DNA of 33,731 bases. It comes from Oscillospiraceae bacterium (GTDB taxonomy: Bacteria > Bacillota > Clostridia > UMGS1810). The stretch is taken from assembly GCA_021629085.1 (NCBI GenBank), contig JAJXRJ010000023.1, forward strand, positions 1-33,731. Reading direction: 5' to 3'. This document shows positions 23,761-31,952 of this stretch, piece by piece. Numbering within the stretch: position 1 is the stretch's first letter; the number at the start of each line of letters is the position of its first letter. A program made the position numbers and the translations under genes. The notes under the pieces are model-generated. The model saw only the letters and a program-made list of their open reading frames with translations, did no database searches and was not told where the DNA came from.

Positions 23761-25327
23761 GCTTATCGCCTCCTGTCACTTTATTTTTTATCATTTGAAA
23801 TAAATCAGTCAGTTCTTGCAGCCGAAGCAGCGCACAGAGCGCCACATAAAGCATCGCACCAACTGCAGCCGGCAAAAACAGCGGCAGCCATTTGCCGCCA
23901 AATGCCGATTCGGCGTATTGATACGTAAGAATAACGCCGGCTGACATCAGCAAAACGGATATCACAATTTTTACCATACTCACAAAAAATGGCCGGTTGA
24001 GAATCTGCCCTACCCGCCGGTGCAGGATAATGAGCAGGCCAAATCCTGTGAGATTCGCCGCAAGCGAAGCCGAAAATGCAAGACCTTCCAAGCCAGTGTG
24101 AAGGCCTAAAATGAAAATTAAGCTGAGCACAATGTTGATACCAATGCTTAGCATGGATACCCTCATGGGTGTTTTCCCGTCTTGCAAAGCGTAAAACGAC
24201 TTGTTCATAATTTCAGAAATTGCAAACCCCACCATGCCAAGTGAATAGAAAAACAGCGCTTTGGAAGTAAGATCGGTAGACTCTGCATCAAAGGCCCCAC
24301 GTTCATAAAACAGCCGGATGATGGGTACATTTAGAATCAAAAACCCCGCCATGATAGGGGCAATGATGAACACCACATACTGCACGGATTTTCGCACAAT
24401 CCTTGCAAATCGATCGGAATCTTTTAACGCTGCCACCCTGGAAAGAGATGGGAAAATTAAATTTGTGATGGTGTATGTAAACACGCCAACCAAAATGACA
24501 TACAGCTTATTTGCATAGTCCAGCGCAGGCACTGCAGCGCCGTCGTTGAGCCCGGATGCCAGATTGATGTTAATCATAGAATTGATGGGCTGCACCCACG
24601 CGCTGATGATAATGGGCAGCGCCAGCACGCAAACCCGCTTGATGGACGGGTCGCCAAAAGGGTTTTTCAGCCGGAACCGATAGTGTAATCTGTGCAGCGA
24701 CGGGATTTGCACTAAAATTTGCGTGCACCAGGCAAGCAGCATAGCCACCGCAATGCCGTAAATGCCAAACCGTGTTCCAAACACTGCCAGATAAACAATC
24801 AAAAGTGCGTTGGAAACCAGGCTGATAATGGATGGAATAAAAAATTCTCCATCTGACTGCAAAACCCCAACCATACAATAGGCCATGCCTGTGATGATAA
24901 TGGTGGGGAACAGAATTTTTACCAGCTCAGAGGCGAGCAGCAACTGCTCCGCACCTAATTTCCCGGCAATGATTTTAACAACCGTGCCGGAAAACAAAAT
25001 TCCCACTGCGGCAATGATGGTTGTGATAAAAAGGATCAGCGTCATAAACCGGTTGGAAAAATCGGTTGCGCGCTCCCTCTGATTTTTCCCGAGAAATTCG
25101 TTATAAATCGGGATAAAAGCCGATGTAACGGCTGTTCCAAGCGCAATATCAAAAAAGAGCAAAGGAATCCTGGAAGCGGTGGAAAACGCGATGGCCTCCA
25201 CCGTTTCAGTTCCATACATACCGGCGAGTAAAATATCCCGCACCATGCCGCAAACTTTCGCTGTCAGCATGGACGCTGAAACCAGAACGGCCGTAAAAGC
25301 GGCATTCTTTTGGCTTAATTTCATCAT
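23753..25327 (-). CDS. murJ: Lipid II flippase MurJ-like (MviN family)
   Basis: 524 residues, about 14 membrane segments, MOP superfamily. Typical MurJ features: MLTAKVCGMVRDILLAGMYG in the first segments, the SRIPLLFFDIALGTAVTSAFIPIYNE region, and FYERGAFDAESTDLTSKALFFYSLGM. It exports lipid-linked cell-wall precursor across the membrane. The neighbouring glycan genes leave open that this copy moves another undecaprenyl-linked glycan. The ATG at 25327 directly follows the ireB stop (TAAATG), and a second ATG is at 25324; the ribosome site GAAGGA lies within the end of ireB. Translational coupling to ireB is likely. Confidence 0.92.
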   Translation of the reverse strand: MMKLSQKNAAFTAVLVSASMLTAKVCGMVRDILLAGMYGTETVEAIAFSTASRIPLLFFDIALGTAVTSAFIPIYNEFLGKNQRERATDFSNRFMTLILFITTIIAAVGILFSGTVVKIIAGKLGAEQLLLASELVKILFPTIIITGMAYCMVGVLQSDGEFFIPSIISLVSNALLIVYLAVFGTRFGIYGIAVAMLLAWCTQILVQIPSLHRLHYRFRLKNPFGDPSIKRVCVLALPIIISAWVQPINSMININLASGLNDGAAVPALDYANKLYVILVGVFTYTITNLIFPSLSRVAALKDSDRFARIVRKSVQYVVFIIAPIMAGFLILNVPIIRLFYERGAFDAESTDLTSKALFFYSLGMVGFAISEIMNKSFYALQDGKTPMRVSMLSIGINIVLSLIFILGLHTGLEGLAFSASLAANLTGFGLLIILHRRVGQILNRPFFVSMVKIVISVLLMSAGVILTYQYAESAFGGKWLPLFLPAAVGAMLYVALCALLRLQELTDLFQMIKNKVTGGDKLA

Positions 25328-25579
25328 TTAGGTATCCTTCAAATAGTCCTTAAACAGTTCTTCTAAAATTTCGTCCCGCTCCAGCCTGCTAATCAGGCTG
25401 CGCGCCCCATTGTGGCTCGTAATGTAGGACGGGTCGCCCGACATAATATAGCCTACAAGCTGGCTGATGGGATTATAACCTTTCACTTTGAGCGCCGCAT
25501 ATACAGTATCCAACGTTTCCCGTATCTGCTTTTTCTTGTCTGCACCGCCGTTAAAAATGACTGTTTCATTGAAATTCAT
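25328..25579 (-). CDS. ireB: IreB family regulatory phosphoprotein
   Basis: 83 residues, matching the usual length of IreB/YrzL (DUF965). The strongly conserved core is present: TLDTVYAALKVKGYNPISQL, VGYIMSGDPSYITSHNGAR and RLERDEILEELFKDYL. In Enterococcus IreB is phosphorylated on N-terminal threonines by the PASTA kinase IreK and tunes cephalosporin resistance; a threonine (T6, in NETVIF) is kept here. The open frame runs far upstream to 25813 within the pheT region, but that part is shadow sequence; AAGGGGAT serves the ATG at 25579. The gene is usually beside alaS in Firmicutes, whereas here it lies between pheT and murJ. Confidence 0.95.
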   Translation of the reverse strand: MNFNETVIFNGGADKKKQIRETLDTVYAALKVKGYNPISQLVGYIMSGDPSYITSHNGARSLISRLERDEILEELFKDYLKDT

Positions 25580-25607
25580 GTGCCATCCCCTTCTTTCAGC
25601 TAAAACT

Positions 25608-27977
25608 TTACCGAAGCTGTGCGCCAAACTGTTTTTGCAGCTGTGCAACAGTCTTTTCGAACACGTGGTTGATTTCCTCGTCTGTGAGCGTGCGGTCTTC
25701 TGCACGGTAGGTAACCGAAAACGCAACGCTCTTTTTCCCTTCTTCAATCTGCGCGCCTTTGTAGACGTCAAACAGTTCAACCGTTTCAAATATGGCGCCC
25801 GCACATTTTGCAATCGCCTTTTCCACTTCCCCTACCCCAGTTTCATCCGAAAGCAGCAAAGCAATATCCCGCGTCACTGCCGGGAATTTGGGAAGCGGCC
25901 TATATTGAATATCAAATGCCGCTGCGCTTACCAGAGTGTTAAAATCCAGCTCTGCAGCGTATGCCTTTGTGCCAATGGAGAAATGATCCAGCACTTCCGG
26001 GTGCACCTCCCCTAACACGCCCAGCGGTTGTTTGCCAATCAAAACTTGTGCACACCGTCCGGGATGGAACGTGGGATTGGTCTTTACCGGGCAAAATTCA
26101 TAATCGCGTATGTGAAGGGCGTCAAGGATGCTTTCCACCGCGCCCTTTAAATCATAAAAGTCAACATCCCCATACATCCCAAGCGAAACCTTTAGCAGCT
26201 CATCGGGTAGTTTCTGATTTTCCTTTGGAAAATATACATTTGCAATTTCATAAAACCGCGCACTGGCATTGCGCTGATTATAGTTAAATGCAATGGTTTG
26301 CAGCATGGACGCCAAAAGCGTAGTGCGCATCACCGAACAATCCCGCCCCAGCGGATTTGTGATGGTCACCATTGGCTGGTTTTGGGCGCCGCTGTTTAAA
26401 AGCGCAAGCACGTCGGGCGAAGTGAACGAGAAGTTCATAATTTCATACATTCCCTGTGCAATGAGCGCATCCTGCACCATATCCCGGATTTTTTGCGGTT
26501 TGGTCTTGATGCCTTGTGTAGTTTCACCGCGCAATGGTGCGGATTCAATGCGGTTATAGCCGTAAATCCGCGCTACTTCCTCTGCAATATCCGCTTCCCC
26601 GTCAATATCTGGACGGTACGACGGCACAATAACTTGATTGCCCTGTATGGAAAATCCAAAATTGGTAAGCGTACTCACCATAAAGGCCGGTGCAATGTCT
26701 GTGCCCAAAAAACGATTGATATAATCGGGCCGGAACGGCAAAACCTTGGGCGTATTGTCACTGTTATCCACGTCAATGATACCCGACACCACTTCGCCGG
26801 CACCTAACAGTTCTACCAGCTCACACGCGCGGTTGAGCGCAGGAAGCACATTTTGGGGATCTAACCCTTTTTCATAGCGTGCAGACGACTCGGTGCGCAA
26901 TCCCAGCTTTTTGGCGGTTAGCCGCACGCTGGTGCCCAAAAAGGTGGCGCATTCAAATAAAATCGTCTTCGTGTCGGCCTCCACTTCTGTGTTTAAGCCG
27001 CCCATAACGCCCGCAATGCAAGCCGGTGCCTTTGCATCACAGATGAGCAGCATGGATTCATCCAATATACGTTCCTGCTCATCTAAGGTGGTCATCACTT
27101 CGCCTTTGTTTGCACGGCGCACCACAATCTCGCGGCCCTCTAACTTGTCGAGGTTAAACGCATGCATGGGCTGGCCGTATTCTAACAACACATAGTTTGT
27201 AATATCCACAATGTTATTGATGCTGCGGATGCCGCTTAAGCGCAGCCGGTCCTGCATCCACTTGGGGCTCTGGCCAATTTTGACATTTTTGATGACGCGC
27301 GCCGCATAGCGCAAACAATTTTCGCTGTCCTTTACCGTCACTTTTGCATAGTCGCAAACGCCGCCGCCTGCTTCCTTTACTACAGGTGTTTTTAAGCTGA
27401 ACGGCCGGTCAAAGGTCACTGCCGTCTCCCGCGCCAATCCAATGACGCTAAAGCAGTCGGGCCGGTTGGGCGTAATTTCAAACTCCACTACATCTTCGTC
27501 TAAGCCAAACACATCTTTAATATCCGTTCCAACCGGATATTCTTGGTCCAAAATCAAAATGCCGTTTTCGTCCGCATAAGGCACGTCCTCTTTGGTCAGA
27601 TTGAGCTCTCCCATAGAGCAGAGCATGCCGTTTGACTCCTCGCCCCGAAGCTTCCCCCTTTTGATAACGATGCCGCCGGGTAGATGCGCCCCCTGCAGCG
27701 CAACCGGGACAAATTCGCCTGTTTTAATATTTTCTGCCCCTGTTACAATTTGCAATACGCCGTCTCCCACATCCACCTTGCAGATGCTGAGCTTATCGGC
27801 ATTTGGATGCTTGGTCACATCCAAAAGCTTGCCCACTACAACCCGGTCAATTTCATCTCCGCTATTTTCAATCCCCTCCACCTTTGAACCCGACATGGTC
27901 ATTGCATGCGCATAGGTGTTCGCTGGAATGTCGTGTACGTCAACATAGTCGTTTAACCAACTGATTGGAAATTTCAT
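25608..27977 (-). CDS. pheT: Phenylalanine-tRNA ligase beta subunit
   Basis: 789 residues, standard bacterial length. Domains in order: N-terminal MKFPISWLNDYVDV, EMAP/tRNA-binding OB fold (about 40-150, HPNADKLSICKVDVGDGVLQIVTGA), B3/B4 editing domain (about 205-380), B5 domain (about 400-470), the catalytic-like core with NFSFTSPDVLALL and NPLGRDCSVMRTTLL, and the C-terminal FDX-ACB anticodon domain starting near KFPAVTRDIALLL. It forms the alpha2-beta2 enzyme with PheS. Separated from pheS by 23 nt; the ribosome site before the ATG is weak, consistent with coupling to pheS. Confidence 0.97.
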   Translation of the reverse strand: MKFPISWLNDYVDVHDIPANTYAHAMTMSGSKVEGIENSGDEIDRVVVGKLLDVTKHPNADKLSICKVDVGDGVLQIVTGAENIKTGEFVPVALQGAHLPGGIVIKRGKLRGEESNGMLCSMGELNLTKEDVPYADENGILILDQEYPVGTDIKDVFGLDEDVVEFEITPNRPDCFSVIGLARETAVTFDRPFSLKTPVVKEAGGGVCDYAKVTVKDSENCLRYAARVIKNVKIGQSPKWMQDRLRLSGIRSINNIVDITNYVLLEYGQPMHAFNLDKLEGREIVVRRANKGEVMTTLDEQERILDESMLLICDAKAPACIAGVMGGLNTEVEADTKTILFECATFLGTSVRLTAKKLGLRTESSARYEKGLDPQNVLPALNRACELVELLGAGEVVSGIIDVDNSDNTPKVLPFRPDYINRFLGTDIAPAFMVSTLTNFGFSIQGNQVIVPSYRPDIDGEADIAEEVARIYGYNRIESAPLRGETTQGIKTKPQKIRDMVQDALIAQGMYEIMNFSFTSPDVLALLNSGAQNQPMVTITNPLGRDCSVMRTTLLASMLQTIAFNYNQRNASARFYEIANVYFPKENQKLPDELLKVSLGMYGDVDFYDLKGAVESILDALHIRDYEFCPVKTNPTFHPGRCAQVLIGKQPLGVLGEVHPEVLDHFSIGTKAYAAELDFNTLVSAAAFDIQYRPLPKFPAVTRDIALLLSDETGVGEVEKAIAKCAGAIFETVELFDVYKGAQIEEGKKSVAFSVTYRAEDRTLTDEEINHVFEKTVAQLQKQFGAQLR

Positions 27978-28000
27978 CTCTTTTAAGTCCGCCTTTCTAA

Positions 28001-29020
28001 CTAAAACTGTTTTAAAAACCGCAGGTCATTTTCATACAGCAGCCGCATATCGTCAATGCCATACGAGCGCATTGCAATGCGTTCAAGGCCGATGCCAAAC
28101 GCAAATCCGCTGTATATTTCCGGGTCGATGCCGCAGTTTGCAAGCACCTTAGGGTGCACCATCCCGGCACCGAGGATTTCAATAAACCCCTCTTTTTTGC
28201 AAACCCGGCAACCCTTGCCGCCGCACACAAAGCAGGTAACGTCCACTTCTGCACTGGGCTCGGTAAACGGGAAATGATGCGGGCGGAACCGTACTTTTGC
28301 ATCCTCGCCGTAAAGCTTTTGAATAAACAGTTCCAGCGTATCTTTTAAATTCCCCATGGTCACGCCCTTGTCCACCACCAGGCCTTCCAACTGATGGAAT
28401 ACCGGCGAATGTGTGGCGTCCACCGCGTCGGAACGGAATACGCGCCCCGGCGCAATTACGCGGATGGGCGGTTTGGTTTTTTCCATCACCCGCACCTGTA
28501 CACAAGACGTTTGTGAACGCAAAATAACATCTTCGTTAATATAAAATGTGTCCTGCGTATCGCGCGACGGATGGTTTTTGGGAATATTGAGCGCCTCAAA
28601 GTTGTAGTAATCCAGCTCCACTTCAGGCCCCTCTGCAATAGAAAAGCCCATGCCCATAAAAATATCTTCCAGCTGGTTGCGCACCATAGTAAGCGGATGC
28701 CGTCCGCCCGCAGGACATTTACGCCCTGGCATAGTGACGTCAAGCACCTCGCGCTCTAGTTTCATTTTTAGCAGTTGTTTCGATAGGGCGTCCTTTTTTG
28801 CCGCCAGCTCCTCTTCAATAAAGGCGCGGACCTCATTTGCCAATTGTCCCATCGCCGGGCGTTCTTCCGGCGACACCTTGCCCAGCCCTTTTAAAACAGA
28901 TGTAATTTCGCCCTTTTTGCCTAAAAATCGCACCCGAAAGCTCTCTAACGCATCCATATCGGCGATTTGGCCAAGCGAATTTATGGCATCCTGTTTGATT
29001 TTTTCGAGAAGTTGCTTCAC
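28001..29020 (-). CDS. pheS: Phenylalanine-tRNA ligase alpha subunit
   Basis: Catalytic subunit of PheRS, 339 residues. Class II signatures: HPLTMVRNQLEDIFMGMGF, the motif 2 region FRSDAVDATHSPVFHQLEG and motif 3 GFAFGIGLERIAM; the Cys-rich CFVCGGKGCRVCKK insertion typical of many bacterial PheS could bind zinc. Start: the frame runs up to a GTG at 29050, but AGAAGGGAG lies 9 nt before the GTG at 29020, which gives the usual N-terminus. The leader from the predicted start of transcription is only about 64 nt and too short for a T-box; a CAAGC/GCTTG hairpin is visible in it. Confidence 0.96.
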   Translation of the reverse strand: MKQLLEKIKQDAINSLGQIADMDALESFRVRFLGKKGEITSVLKGLGKVSPEERPAMGQLANEVRAFIEEELAAKKDALSKQLLKMKLEREVLDVTMPGRKCPAGGRHPLTMVRNQLEDIFMGMGFSIAEGPEVELDYYNFEALNIPKNHPSRDTQDTFYINEDVILRSQTSCVQVRVMEKTKPPIRVIAPGRVFRSDAVDATHSPVFHQLEGLVVDKGVTMGNLKDTLELFIQKLYGEDAKVRFRPHHFPFTEPSAEVDVTCFVCGGKGCRVCKKEGFIEILGAGMVHPKVLANCGIDPEIYSGFAFGIGLERIAMRSYGIDDMRLLYENDLRFLKQF

Positions 29021-29090
29021 AAAAACGATCTCCCTTCTGGTTGGTTCCACAAGCCCGCACAGCTTTGTACACGGTGCTTGATTTCTTTGT

Positions 29091-29119
29091 AGTATAACAT
29101 ATTCTACCTATTTATGCAA
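29091..29119 (-). promoter_or_regulatory. Sigma-A promoter of pheST and possibly the whole downstream run
   Basis: On the - strand: TTGCAT (-35, 29119-29114), 17-nt spacer, TATACT (-10, 29096-29091) preceded by TGT, giving an extended -10. It overlaps the last codons of ispA. As no terminator is visible between here and 18467, it could also supply ireB, murJ and the glycan genes. Confidence 0.78.
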
Positions 29120-29974
29120 GCAAAACCTTTCATCTGCAAATAAAAATTCATTGAGCGAAAGCAAGAATTCTGCATGCTCAAATTGGCTAAGAATTTGTCC
29201 GCATGCATGTTTATGCTGCTCCAGCTTTTTGAGCGCCGCTTCCCGCCCCAAGAGATTTAAAAAGTTGGGTGACTGGCCGTCGCCGCCGTCCTGTTGTTCG
29301 TCTTCAATGTCATCCCGGATTTGAAAGGCCATGCCCAAGTGATAGGCATAGGTTTCCACTGCATGGACCGCCGCTTCATCACCCCCGGCACACAGCGCAC
29401 CGCCCACTGCCGCCGCTTGAATGAGTGCGGTGGTTTTGTGGTCAATGAGCGTTTCGAGTATCGTTTGCGTAATGTTTTTTTTCTCCATCATCCGAATGTC
29501 CAGCGCCTGGCCGCCAATCATACCATGGATGCCGCTTTTTTTTGCAATATAGCGCATAGCGCGCACAGCTGGTTCGCCGTATGCCTGTGCGGCGTCTGCC
29601 ATCACCTCAAACGCAAGGTTTTGCAGCGCATCGCCGCATAAAACCGCCATAGCCTCGCCATATTTCTTATGGCAGCTTGGTTTGCCGCGCCGAAAATCGT
29701 CATCATCCATACAGGGAAGGTCATCGTGCACCAAAGAATAGGCGTGAATCATCTCCACCGCCATGGCAAATTCCATGGCAGCGCCGCATTCTTTTTGAAA
29801 AAGCCCCGCACACTCCAGGCACAAAATGGAACGGATCCGCTTGCCGCCGTTTAAGACACTGTATGAAATCGCATCCAAAAGCGTGGGATCCACATCTTTT
29901 TGCCGGTGTAAATACGCATGGATATGCGCGTCAATTTGCGCAATTTTTTCTTGATATGCCTGCATAAATTCCAT
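29108..29974 (-). CDS. ispA: Farnesyl diphosphate synthase (polyprenyl synthetase)
   Basis: 288 residues. Condenses IPP with DMAPP/GPP to farnesyl diphosphate, precursor of undecaprenyl and other isoprenoids. The two Asp-rich motifs are intact: DDLPCMDDDD starting at D84 and DDIED (221-225); NGGKRIRSILC and the GGQALDI segment are also present. Start: the frame runs to 30010, but AAAGGAG lies 7 nt before the ATG at 29974. It follows xseB almost without a gap, as in many Firmicutes; the usual downstream dxs is absent and pheS follows instead. Confidence 0.95.
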   Translation of the reverse strand: MEFMQAYQEKIAQIDAHIHAYLHRQKDVDPTLLDAISYSVLNGGKRIRSILCLECAGLFQKECGAAMEFAMAVEMIHAYSLVHDDLPCMDDDDFRRGKPSCHKKYGEAMAVLCGDALQNLAFEVMADAAQAYGEPAVRAMRYIAKKSGIHGMIGGQALDIRMMEKKNITQTILETLIDHKTTALIQAAAVGGALCAGGDEAAVHAVETYAYHLGMAFQIRDDIEDEQQDGGDGQSPNFLNLLGREAALKKLEQHKHACGQILSQFEHAEFLLSLNEFLFADERFCLHK

Positions 29975-29975
29975 G

Positions 29976-30206
29976 TTACTGCTCCTTTGCCGTAAATGCT
30001 GCCTCTTCAACGCTGCCGTCCTCTTTTTCCACTAAAAGCTTGATTTTCTGCTCAGCGCTATCCAGTAGCTTTAAACATTCGTCAGTGAGCGCTACCCCCT
30101 GTTCAAACAGCGAAACGCATTCTTCTAACGCCACATCGCCCGCCTCCAGCTTGCCGATAATCGCTTCCAGCTTTGCAATATTTGTTTCAAATGTAGTTTT
30201 TGCCAT
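29976..30206 (-). CDS. xseB: Exodeoxyribonuclease VII small subunit
   Basis: 76 residues, predicted all-helical coiled coil, typical of XseB: TFETNIAKLEAIIGKLEAGD, then LEECVSLFEQGVALTDECLKLL and KIKLLVEKEDG. It binds the large subunit XseA to form exonuclease VII, which degrades single-stranded DNA. GGAGG with an 8-nt spacer marks the ATG at 30206; the in-frame starts up to 30233 contain that site. The stop is 1 nt before the ispA start. Confidence 0.95.
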   Translation of the reverse strand: MAKTTFETNIAKLEAIIGKLEAGDVALEECVSLFEQGVALTDECLKLLDSAEQKIKLLVEKEDGSVEEAAFTAKEQ

Positions 30207-30246
30207 GTTTTGTTCCTCCATTATGTTTACCATAATATGATTACGT

Positions 30247-31440
30247 CTATTTATCCACCTTGTCTACCGTACACTGTGCACTGCCCTCATAAAGCAAAAT
30301 TGAAATTTTATCGCCAGCCTTGAGCGACTTTGCGCTTTTTAACGCCATGCCGTCCTTTTTCGCAATGGAATACCCGCGGCCAAGCACTGCCACTGGATTT
30401 AATGCAGAAAGCTTGGCCATCAAATTGGAAAACCGGTTTTTGTACGCATTTAAATTGGCCTTATATGCGTCGCCCATCGCTTTAATCAATTTATCAAGAT
30501 ACAGCGCACGATCCGAAAACAAGCTTTGCGAATCGGTAAACACACGGCTTTTTAAAAGCAAATCGAGCTGTTTGCGCTTTTTTTCATACAGCTTAGAAAG
30601 AAGCAGTGAAAGCCGGGCCCTGGTCTGGATAAGCATGTGCTTGAGCTCTGCCGCGCTGGGGGCTGCCAGCTCCGCCCCTGCCGAAGGGGTCGGCGCACGC
30701 AAATCCGCTACAAAATCGGCAATGGTAAAGTCGGTTTCGTGCCCCACCGCCGAGATGATAGGGATTTGAGAATCAAATATGGCCCGCGCCACCTTTTCTT
30801 CGTTAAATGCCCACAAATCTTCAATGGAACCGCCGCCGCGCCCCGCAATGATGACATCCACATTTTTTAGCCGGTTAAAGCATTTGATGCCTGCAACCAC
30901 TGTGTCTGCCGCGCCATCCCCCTGCACCTGTGCGGGATAGATGAATACGTCCGCCGCCGTGTAACGCCTGCCCAAAATGTTTAAAATATCCCTGATTGCC
31001 GCGCCTGTGGGAGAAGTGATGACCCCTATGCGTGCAGGATACTTTGGAATGGGCTTTTTGTGCGATTCCTCAAATAGCCCCTCTTTAGAAAGTTTTTCCT
31101 TTAACTGTTCGTAGGCCAAATGCAGCTCGCCCATGCCGTCCGGCGCCATACTCTCTATGTAGAGCTGATACTGGCCGTCCCGCTCAAATACCGCCACGCG
31201 GCCGCATGCAATCACCTTCATGCCGTTGTCTACCGCAAATCGGAGTTTGGATGCGTTCCCCTTAAACATCACGGCTTTGATGAGGCTGGTGTCGTCTTTG
31301 AGGGTTAAATACATGTGCCCGGTGTAATGCTTTTTATAGTTGGAAATTTCGCCCTTGACCCACAACCGCTGCAAATGGATGTTATTGTCAAAATAGCGCT
31401 TTAAGTAATTGTTTAACTGGCTGACTGTTACAACCGCCAT
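30247..31440 (-). CDS. xseA: Exodeoxyribonuclease VII large subunit
   Basis: 397 residues, usual length. N-terminal OB-fold (about 1-100: VSQLNNYLKRYFDNN, LWVKGEISNYK, YLTLKDD), then the catalytic domain with RIGVITSPTGAAIRDILNIL, IAGRGGGSIEDLWAFNEEKVARAIF and SAVGHETDFTIADFVADLRAPTPSAGAEL, followed by a coiled-coil region (about 265-350) that wraps XseB. Starts 2 nt after the nusB stop, with AAAGGAG before it. Acts in mismatch and recombination repair by trimming single strands. Confidence 0.96.
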   Translation of the reverse strand: MAVVTVSQLNNYLKRYFDNNIHLQRLWVKGEISNYKKHYTGHMYLTLKDDTSLIKAVMFKGNASKLRFAVDNGMKVIACGRVAVFERDGQYQLYIESMAPDGMGELHLAYEQLKEKLSKEGLFEESHKKPIPKYPARIGVITSPTGAAIRDILNILGRRYTAADVFIYPAQVQGDGAADTVVAGIKCFNRLKNVDVIIAGRGGGSIEDLWAFNEEKVARAIFDSQIPIISAVGHETDFTIADFVADLRAPTPSAGAELAAPSAAELKHMLIQTRARLSLLLSKLYEKKRKQLDLLLKSRVFTDSQSLFSDRALYLDKLIKAMGDAYKANLNAYKNRFSNLMAKLSALNPVAVLGRGYSIAKKDGMALKSAKSLKAGDKISILLYEGSAQCTVDKVDK

Positions 31441-31442
31441 GT

Positions 31443-31844
31443 CTATTCTTTCTCCTTTATTAGATTTGCCAAAACACCGTTGACAAACGACGCTGCCTCT
31501 TCACCGCCATAGGTCTTGGCAAGCTCCACCGCCTCGTTGATGGCAACCTGATAGGGCACGTCGTCAATATACCGCATTTCAGACACCGCCAGCCGTAAAA
31601 TTGCCGCCGTCACCTTGGGAAGCCGCTTGATGGTCCACGACCGAAGGGAGGATTCAATGGCGCCATCCACAGAGTCCTGATTGGAAAAGCACTTGTCAAC
31701 CACGGTTTGAATATATTCCCGGTCGTTATCTGTCAAAGTTTCATCAAATTCCGCCGCCGCCAAACGCGATTTGTATTCGTTTTCATAAAAAGGGATTTCA
31801 AACACTAACTTAAATGCAAAATCCCGCGCCTTTTTCCTGCTCAT
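31443..31844 (-). CDS. nusB: Transcription antitermination factor NusB
   Basis: 133 residues, all-helical NusB fold: SRKKARDFAFKLVFE at the N-terminus, NDREYIQTVVDKCF, and the C-terminal VPYQVAINEAVELAKTYGGEEAASFVNGVL, which is the family signature. NusB with NusE binds boxA in rRNA leaders and prevents early termination. The ATG at 31844 follows GGGAGG by about 10 nt; the upstream extension to 31862 includes that site. First gene of nusB-xseA-xseB-ispA. Confidence 0.96.
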   Translation of the reverse strand: MSRKKARDFAFKLVFEIPFYENEYKSRLAAAEFDETLTDNDREYIQTVVDKCFSNQDSVDGAIESSLRSWTIKRLPKVTAAILRLAVSEMRYIDDVPYQVAINEAVELAKTYGGEEAASFVNGVLANLIKEKE

Positions 31845-31881
31845 AATCGGATTTCCTCCCAAACTTTGAAGTCATAGTACG

Positions 31882-31910
31882 ATTATAATACAGAAACAAA
31901 AAAAAAGAAA
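31882..31910 (-). promoter_or_regulatory. Possible promoter of nusB
   Basis: A perfect TATAAT (31887-31882 on the - strand) lies 37 nt before the nusB start, just after the asp23 terminator. The matching -35 position reads TTTCTT, a poor fit, so only the -10 box is convincing. Confidence 0.35.
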
Positions 31911-31945
31911 CCCTATTATGCAAATTTTATGCATAAATCGGGTTC
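31898..31945 (-). terminator. Intrinsic terminator of asp23
   Basis: On the - strand: GAACCC and TTATGCA pair with TGCATAA and GGGTTTC (31907-31913 with 31940-31945; 31916-31922 with 31930-31936), followed by a run of nine T. It separates asp23 from nusB. Confidence 0.88.
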
Positions 31946-31952
31946 TTTTTTG

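Noticed and set aside
25580..25813. Upstream extension of ireB into the pheT 3' end (78 extra residues)
   Set aside because: The extension is basic, unordered sequence in another frame of pheT. The conserved IreB length of about 83 residues and the AAGGGGAT site fix the start at 25579.
25488..26015. + strand open frame of 175 codons opposite ireB and pheT
   Set aside because: Antisense to two recognised genes, no ribosome site, no recognisable domain.
29021..29090. T-box riboswitch upstream of pheS
   Set aside because: The leader from the predicted transcription start to the start codon is only about 64 nt and shows no terminator or T-box core; only a small CAAGC/GCTTG hairpin is seen.
31120..31440. 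+ strand frames opposite xseA and small frames throughout the right half
   Set aside because: All lie antisense to genes with clear domain signatures and have no ribosome sites.
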